Shown here: piece after piece, positions 33,824 to 37,393 of the stretch
How the letters are laid out: every line of letters begins with the position of its first letter
How positions within the stretch are numbered: the stretch's first letter is position 1
DNA from: Shewanella abyssi
GTDB lineage: Bacteria; Pseudomonadota; Gammaproteobacteria; Enterobacterales; Shewanellaceae
DNA: 37,393 bases
Assembly: GCF_023284025.1 (NCBI RefSeq)
Contig: NZ_JAKIKR010000050.1
Span: 1-37,393 of the forward strand
Direction of reading: 5' to 3'
Notes under the pieces: generated by a model
What the model saw: the letters and a program-made list of their open reading frames with translations, nothing else
Told to the model about the DNA's origin: nothing
Database searches by the model: none
Program-made: the position numbers and the translations under genes

Positions 33824-34780
33824 CTAGAGATCATCCATCGGGCTACTTGTTCCCGCATAGTGCTGCCCTAAAACATGAGTATAAATCTGAGTGGTGTTGA
33901 GATCATTATGCCCTAGTAACTCTTGCACGGTACGGATGTCCCGCCCTTTCTCTAGTAAATGGGTCGCAAATGAGTGCCTAAAAGTATGGCAAGTTACTCT
34001 TTTACTTATATTTGCTAGTTGCACAGCCCGTTGCAGCTTTTTTCTAACAGTGCTGTCATGCCTATGGTGACGACAAGTGACTCCGGTTAGCGGGTGCTGG
34101 CAAATATTCTGAGACGGAAATACAAACATCCAAGCTGTTTGACGGTAAGCATTAGGGTATTTTTTACCAAGCGCAAATGGGAGCGATGGCCCTATACCAT
34201 TGAGATTATCTGCTTGTTGTAGAACAATCGCTTTTTCTATGTAATGAGTCAATTGCTTGGCACTACTCTGGCTCAATAGTGTTTGACGGTCTTTATTTCC
34301 TTTCCCATCCCTAATTAACAAGGAGAAGTTATCAAGATTGATATCTTGGATCCTCAGCCTTAAACATTCGTTAACACGCAAGCCACTGCCGTATAATATT
34401 TCAATAATTAATTTAGCAGTCCCCTTCAGATGCGATAGTACTTTGCTGACCTCTTTTTTACTTAGTACTGTTGGTAACCGACGTTGCTTACTGGCAAGGG
34501 TAAAACCCAAATCCCCGAGTTCAATGTGCAAATATTTATGGTACAGAAATACTAAGGCATTCAGGGCAACTTTCTGGGTGTTGACTGCGACATGTCCATT
34601 GGTCGTAAGCCAACTGAGAAAACACTTAACCTCTAGCGCACCGAGCTCTGACGGATGTCTTTTATGATTAAAAAGTATGTAACGCTTAATCCAATATAGG
34701 TATGACTTTTCGGTTCTGATGCTATAACCACGTAAACGGATATCTTGTCGAATAGCTTCTAAAAAGGGACTTGAGGACAT
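33824..34780 (-). CDS. intI: Integron integrase IntI (tyrosine recombinase)
   Basis: The 318-residue tyrosine recombinase has catalytic Arg135 in GSGLR, Lys160/163 in GKGNKDR, His265-x-x-Arg268 in CHTFRHSF, His291 in LLGHND and Tyr300 in IYTHV. The IntI-specific extra segment lies at about 206-240 (KYPNAYRQTAWMFVFPS ... HPLTG ... RHHRHD), and the tail has the typical SPMDDL end. It recombines attI with folded single-stranded attC sites to capture cassettes. The ATG at 34780 is the normal start (a TTG lies 12 bp upstream). A LexA box lies 22 bp upstream. The frame looks intact, so the enzyme is probably functional. Confidence 0.95.
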   Translation of the reverse strand: MSSSPFLEAIRQDIRLRGYSIRTEKSYLYWIKRYILFNHKRHPSELGALEVKCFLSWLTTNGHVAVNTQKVALNALVFLYHKYLHIELGDLGFTLASKQRRLPTVLSKKEVSKVLSHLKGTAKLIIEILYGSGLRVNECLRLRIQDINLDNFSLLIRDGKGNKDRQTLLSQSSAKQLTHYIEKAIVLQQADNLNGIGPSLPFALGKKYPNAYRQTAWMFVFPSQNICQHPLTGVTCRHHRHDSTVRKKLQRAVQLANISKRVTCHTFRHSFATHLLEKGRDIRTVQELLGHNDLNTTQIYTHVLGQHYAGTSSPMDDL

Positions 34781-34799
34781 AATTGCAGCCAACCTCTAG

Positions 34800-34819
34800 C
34801 ACTGTATTTATATACAGTA
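34800..34819 (-). promoter_or_regulatory. LexA (SOS) box over the intI promoter
   Basis: CTGTATTTATATACAG (34802-34817) matches the gammaproteobacterial LexA consensus CTG-N10-CAG with the AT-rich core, and is flanked by further dyad bases (CA...TA). On the minus strand it overlaps a -10 (TATAAA/TATATA) whose -35 TTGAAC lies at 34831-34836. LexA bound here should repress intI until DNA damage. Confidence 0.88.
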
Positions 34820-34830
34820 TTATTGGTATT

Positions 34831-35093
34831 GTTCAAAAATCAAGTTGAGTAATTGTACTGGTTGCACGATTTGCTATTGTTAAAAAAAATAAAGTAATGT
34901 AACTTCAATGAGATAAGAGATTCGTCTGCGCGTTTTGCAGGAGATACGAGGCAAATTAGTTCTCTATTCTCGTTTTTCCAGCAGGTGATTTGGGAATAAT
35001 CGTTAAAATCGCTTATATATTAATTACTTATTAATGCACGCGTTGGCTGGTCTAACCTGATAAACGCGCAAGGCGTGTATACAAATGTTGAAC
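34831..35093 (+). other. attI region and possible ORF-less first cassette
   Basis: On the cassette side of intI, GTTCAAA (34831) and GTTGAGT (34844-34850) form an inverted pair spaced by 6 nt, like the L/R core pair of attI, and GTTGAGT fits GTTRRRY. No ORF follows until 35186. A second inverted pair, GTCTAAC (35050-35056) and GTTGAAC (35087-35093), encloses a stem ATAAACGC / GCGTGTAT and could be a very short attC (44 nt). If both are real there is one ORF-less cassette of about 243 bp; otherwise the whole stretch is attI ending at GTTGAAC. Confidence 0.45.
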
Positions 35094-36503
35094 CTGCCGG
35101 ACGGAGTCCGGAGAAGCCCATAGTCGATCAATTTCCATTAAAACAACCACTGTGTTTTTGTACAGGGTAGTCTATATTTATTGCTATGACGCAATATTCC
35201 TTACAACAAGTTCTCACTCAATATCCGCCCAATAACTTTGGGTTGAAACTGCCGCTGTATCAACACAAAGCCCTTGATGCAATCACGGGTTGTCGAACTC
35301 AAAAGATGGGTAGTCACGGTCAATATTGTGAGCAGGGTCATCTTTGTGGGGTGTTCTATAACTCTTGCAGGCATCGAGGTTGTCCCCAGTGTCAATCAGT
35401 GAAGCGAGAGCAGTGGCTTGCAGATTGGTCAGCTCGATTACTCGATACTCAACATCACCATTGGATATTTACTTGCCCCCATGAACTACTGCCACTTTGG
35501 CGTTTTAATCGTGCCTGGTTTCAAGGATTGCTATTTAAGAGCGTGGCCGAGACGTTAAAGAAACTGTTTGCAGACAAACAGCATTTAGGCGTTCAAGCTG
35601 GTTTCTTGCTTGCGCTTCATACTTGGGGGCGCAATTTAAGTGATCACCCACATATACATTGTTTAATGACCCATGGTGGTCTTGATGATGCAGGTAAATG
35701 GCAGCAGCCAAGAAGCAAAAGCTTATTGCCAGCTGAAGTGGTCAAGCGCATGTTTAGAGGGAAGCTCATTGCCAAATTAAAGGCGGGGATCAATAAGGGC
35801 GAGTTGATATTACCCAATGCTGAGACAAGCACAACTGTCATTAACCTACTCAATAAACTTGGCCGGGTTAAATGGCAGATTTATGCATGCAAACCCTATA
35901 ATCATGGCTTCGGGGTGGCAAAATATTTAGCGCGATACATGTGTGGCGGCGCCCTTAAAAACCATCAGATACTGAAAATTAAAGATGGGCAGGTGCATTT
36001 CAGATATCGAGATCACCGGACTAAAAAGATGGAGCGAAGCCGATACAAGATTGCCGACTTTGAACGGCAAATATTACGTCATCTGCCGTTACCCAACCAG
36101 CAGAGTATGCGTTATTACGGCTTCTATCACCCCAGTCAGATAGCCCGCTTAAATCAAGCGAGGTTGAGTCAAGGGCAAGCAAAATATAAAACGCCAAGTC
36201 TGCCTGATTGGCAAGCCGTGATGGATAAATTTGGTTTAACGATAGATTGTGCGATCTGTGAGGAGTTAGAGAGACAAGCCGCAACGGACAATAAGCATAC
36301 GGTGGTCAATAGCACTCGACATTAATAGGCATAGGATTATTGCCTGCAATTAGCAGGTGGCATTGTGGTGGGTGATCGTTATTAGCTTGGAAAATATCAT
36401 TATAAAAGAGGGTGATAAATGATTTTACTTACGGTAGTCTACTGATTAATAAATCAGCTGGTTCGCTACTCGCAAGTGAGCAATCACCACAGGTGTCGCG
36501 GCA
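35094..36503 (+). mobile_element. IS91-type insertion element (limits tentative)
   Basis: The element carries one HUH transposase. The left limit is placed after GTTGAAC: the first bases form a hairpin CCGGAC-GGA-GTCCGG (35097-35111). The right limit is placed before GTTCAAC: a hairpin CACC-ACA-GGTG ends about 8 bp before it. There are no terminal inverted repeats and no target duplication, as expected for rolling-circle IS91 elements, which insert next to GAAC/GTTC-type tetramers. The boundaries are inferred, not proven; the alternative is a transposase gene carried as an ordinary cassette. Confidence 0.6.
35186..36325 (+). CDS. tnpA: IS91-family HUH (Y2) transposase
   Basis: The 379-residue transposase has an N-terminal zinc-binding domain (CEQGHLC ... 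C-R-H-R-G-C-P-Q-C, about 48-69). The HUH nuclease motif is HPHIH, with H156-I-H158 as the metal ligands, and the paired catalytic tyrosines lie in Y247-L-A-R-Y251. That is the Y2 arrangement of IS91/ISCR rolling-circle transposases, which nick at oriIS and move single-stranded DNA. The length is typical and no frameshift is seen. The start ATG lacks a strong Shine-Dalgarno. It is oriented like the cassette genes. Confidence 0.9.
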   Translation: MTQYSLQQVLTQYPPNNFGLKLPLYQHKALDAITGCRTQKMGSHGQYCEQGHLCGVFYNSCRHRGCPQCQSVKREQWLADWSARLLDTQHHHWIFTCPHELLPLWRFNRAWFQGLLFKSVAETLKKLFADKQHLGVQAGFLLALHTWGRNLSDHPHIHCLMTHGGLDDAGKWQQPRSKSLLPAEVVKRMFRGKLIAKLKAGINKGELILPNAETSTTVINLLNKLGRVKWQIYACKPYNHGFGVAKYLARYMCGGALKNHQILKIKDGQVHFRYRDHRTKKMERSRYKIADFERQILRHLPLPNQQSMRYYGFYHPSQIARLNQARLSQGQAKYKTPSLPDWQAVMDKFGLTIDCAICEELERQAATDNKHTVVNSTRH

Positions 36504-36594
36504 GTTCAACAAGACGATCAATGAGACGATGTTTAGGCCTTTACGAGGGCTTTTTTTTAGGATAAAACATCGGCTCATTATCTAAGCGTTATGC
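36504..36594 (+). repeat. attC recombination site 1 (91 nt)
   Basis: R'' GTTCAAC (36504-36510) fits RYYYAAC and R' GTTATGC (36588-36594) is a common core. Between them is an imperfect stem: GAT-c-AATGAG-a-CGATGTTT (36516-36534) pairs with AAACATCG-g-CTCATT-ATC (36565-36582). It has one bulged base and one mismatch, as in bona fide attC sites recognised as folded bottom strand. The loop contains a GC-rich segment followed by eight Ts that could terminate transcription. Confidence 0.75.
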
Positions 36595-36617
36595 GTTTAA
36601 TTTAATATGGAGCCTAC

Positions 36618-37286
36618 ATGGCATTTGAAGACGATACTAAAAAACAAATTGAAAATTATGTTGGTGGTCATCTAGCTGATTGGGACTGGCACCAAGCTAG
36701 GTTTAATATTATCAGTGACGATACTTTGAAGGATAGGTTAGCTGACGAATTTATGTCTGCTAGATATATCTATAAGTTACTAGAAGGGATGTCTGCTGAT
36801 GGATGGTTACTTAGAGCTCAAATTAGAATTCAAGTACTTTCATACGCATCAATATATGAAGCTGTGATTCATCATATATTGTTTGAGGATTTTAAATCTC
36901 ACCCTAAGGTAATTGCTTTAACAGAATTCCAAGCAAAGAAAGTTATTAGTATTCCTGCAAATAAATTAGCAGTCTTGGAAAAAGAACTTGAGCATGATGG
37001 TAAAGGCATAATCCCAACTTATATAGGAGTAGGTCGTACCGATATTACAAAAGTTAGGTTTGATAGCAAAGCAGAATGTACATTTCAACTTGGTTTAATT
37101 GATGAATGGTTAAGAGATGAAATCATTGAGTTTTATGAGGCTAGAAATGCGATTCACATACACGCTGAAATTAGAAAAAGCTTAGATTATCAGTTAGATC
37201 TTTCTAAACGAGCTTACAGACGAATGGAGCCATTTATAGAACAAATTGCTAGCAACCACTCCAATGTAAGCGTTGAAAACGTATAA
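36618..37286 (+). CDS. Integron cassette protein with HEPN-like RNxxxxH signature
   Basis: The 222-residue soluble, mostly helical protein has no signal peptide or membrane segment. Residues R176-N-A-I-H-I-H182 in a C-terminal helix, preceded by acidic DEWLRDEIIEFYEAR, resemble the Rx4-6H (often RNxxxxH) catalytic motif of HEPN ribonucleases found in toxin-antitoxin and abortive-infection systems. The N-terminal half (SYASIYEAVIHHIL) is like the first helices of RiboL-PSP/MAE-type HEPN domains. The function is inferred; no antitoxin gene is visible. GGAG 5 bp before the ATG supports the start. The gene is clearly AT-richer than the backbone, and its stop TAA lies inside the cassette's attC. 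Confidence 0.7.
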   Translation: MAFEDDTKKQIENYVGGHLADWDWHQARFNIISDDTLKDRLADEFMSARYIYKLLEGMSADGWLLRAQIRIQVLSYASIYEAVIHHILFEDFKSHPKVIALTEFQAKKVISIPANKLAVLEKELEHDGKGIIPTYIGVGRTDITKVRFDSKAECTFQLGLIDEWLRDEIIEFYEARNAIHIHAEIRKSLDYQLDLSKRAYRRMEPFIEQIASNHSNVSVENV

Positions 37287-37336
37287 CGAATAAGGATAGG
37301 CCGCGCGCAGCCGCGTCCTTATCCCAAGTGTTGAAC
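37281..37336 (+). repeat. attC recombination site 2 (56 nt)
   Basis: R'' GTATAAC (37281-37287) and R' GTTGAAC (37330-37336, fits GTTRRRY) flank a stem in which GAATAAGGA (37288-37296) pairs with TCCTTATCC (37316-37324), one mismatch. An inner GGC/GCC or CGCG/CGCG pairing closes the loop. The length is typical of the shortest attC sites. It ends the HEPN-like cassette (37330 G|TT point). Confidence 0.82.
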
Positions 37337-37393
37337 AAGCCCGAGATTGCAGGAAGTGATACCTTTATATAGTCAATAGCGGCGCGAGAGTTC
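37337..37393 (+). other. Start of a further cassette, truncated by the window end
   Basis: Sequence after the second attC, with no start codon or ORF yet visible. The integron array probably continues beyond the window. Confidence 0.5.

Noticed and set aside
34831..35185. A small gene between intI and the transposase
   Set aside because: All frames are broken quickly by stops; no ATG with a ribosome site gives more than a few codons.

Overview
The window reads as a chromosomal segment of a marine gammaproteobacterium, most probably Shewanella. The basis is the gene order yciK / rluB-scpB-scpA-yciO-yciV / trpL-trpEGDCBA, a VolA-type (Pla-1/cef) surface lipase, SO_2930-family dihaem cytochromes, and decayed CTAG-rich intergenic repeats. 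The assignment is by recognition of families, not by a database search. No rRNA, tRNA or CRISPR array was seen.

Layout. Positions 1-202 are a perfect 97-bp-arm palindrome with an 8-nt centre. Positions 442-2394 hold a small lipoprotein, a long array of degenerate intergenic repeats, a 32-residue ORF and a 74-residue ORF with a structured leader. Positions 2460-10346 are housekeeping and envelope genes: an rRNA-methyltransferase-like protein, an AI-2E/PerM-family permease, a TIGR01777-type epimerase, a secreted Cys-rich orphan, the ybbP-ybbA ABC system, and divergent tesA. Positions 10462-21338 form an envelope/secretion block: a DUF481 beta-barrel, a lipoprotein that fuses a beta-helix to a dihaem cytochrome, a free-standing cytochrome paralogue followed by three extra copies of its own 3' end, an AraC-type regulator, the inner-membrane protease SohB and a large lipoprotein lipase.

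Positions 21601-26275 carry yciK(+) and a tightly packed minus-strand cluster yciV-yciO-scpA-scpB-rluB (nucleic-acid maintenance and ribosome modification). Positions 26524-33780 are a complete tryptophan operon with a classical attenuator: a leader peptide with three adjacent Trp codons, then a terminator hairpin, trpE, trpG, trpD, trpCF, trpB, trpA and a terminator.

Positions 33824-37393 are the start of a mobile integron. It has an IntI-type integrase on the minus strand with a LexA (SOS) box over its promoter, a probable attI region, an IS91-type HUH (Y2) transposase lying between two inverted 7-bp integron core sites (GTTGAAC on the left, GTTCAAC on the right), an attC-like hairpin, an AT-rich gene cassette encoding a protein with a HEPN-like RNxxxxH signature, that cassette's own attC, and the first bases of a further cassette. 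This integron head, with the transposon at a core site and a possible HEPN toxin/defence cassette, is the most interesting accessory region. The 3'-end tandem amplification of the cytochrome gene and the 202-bp palindrome are the next most unusual structures.
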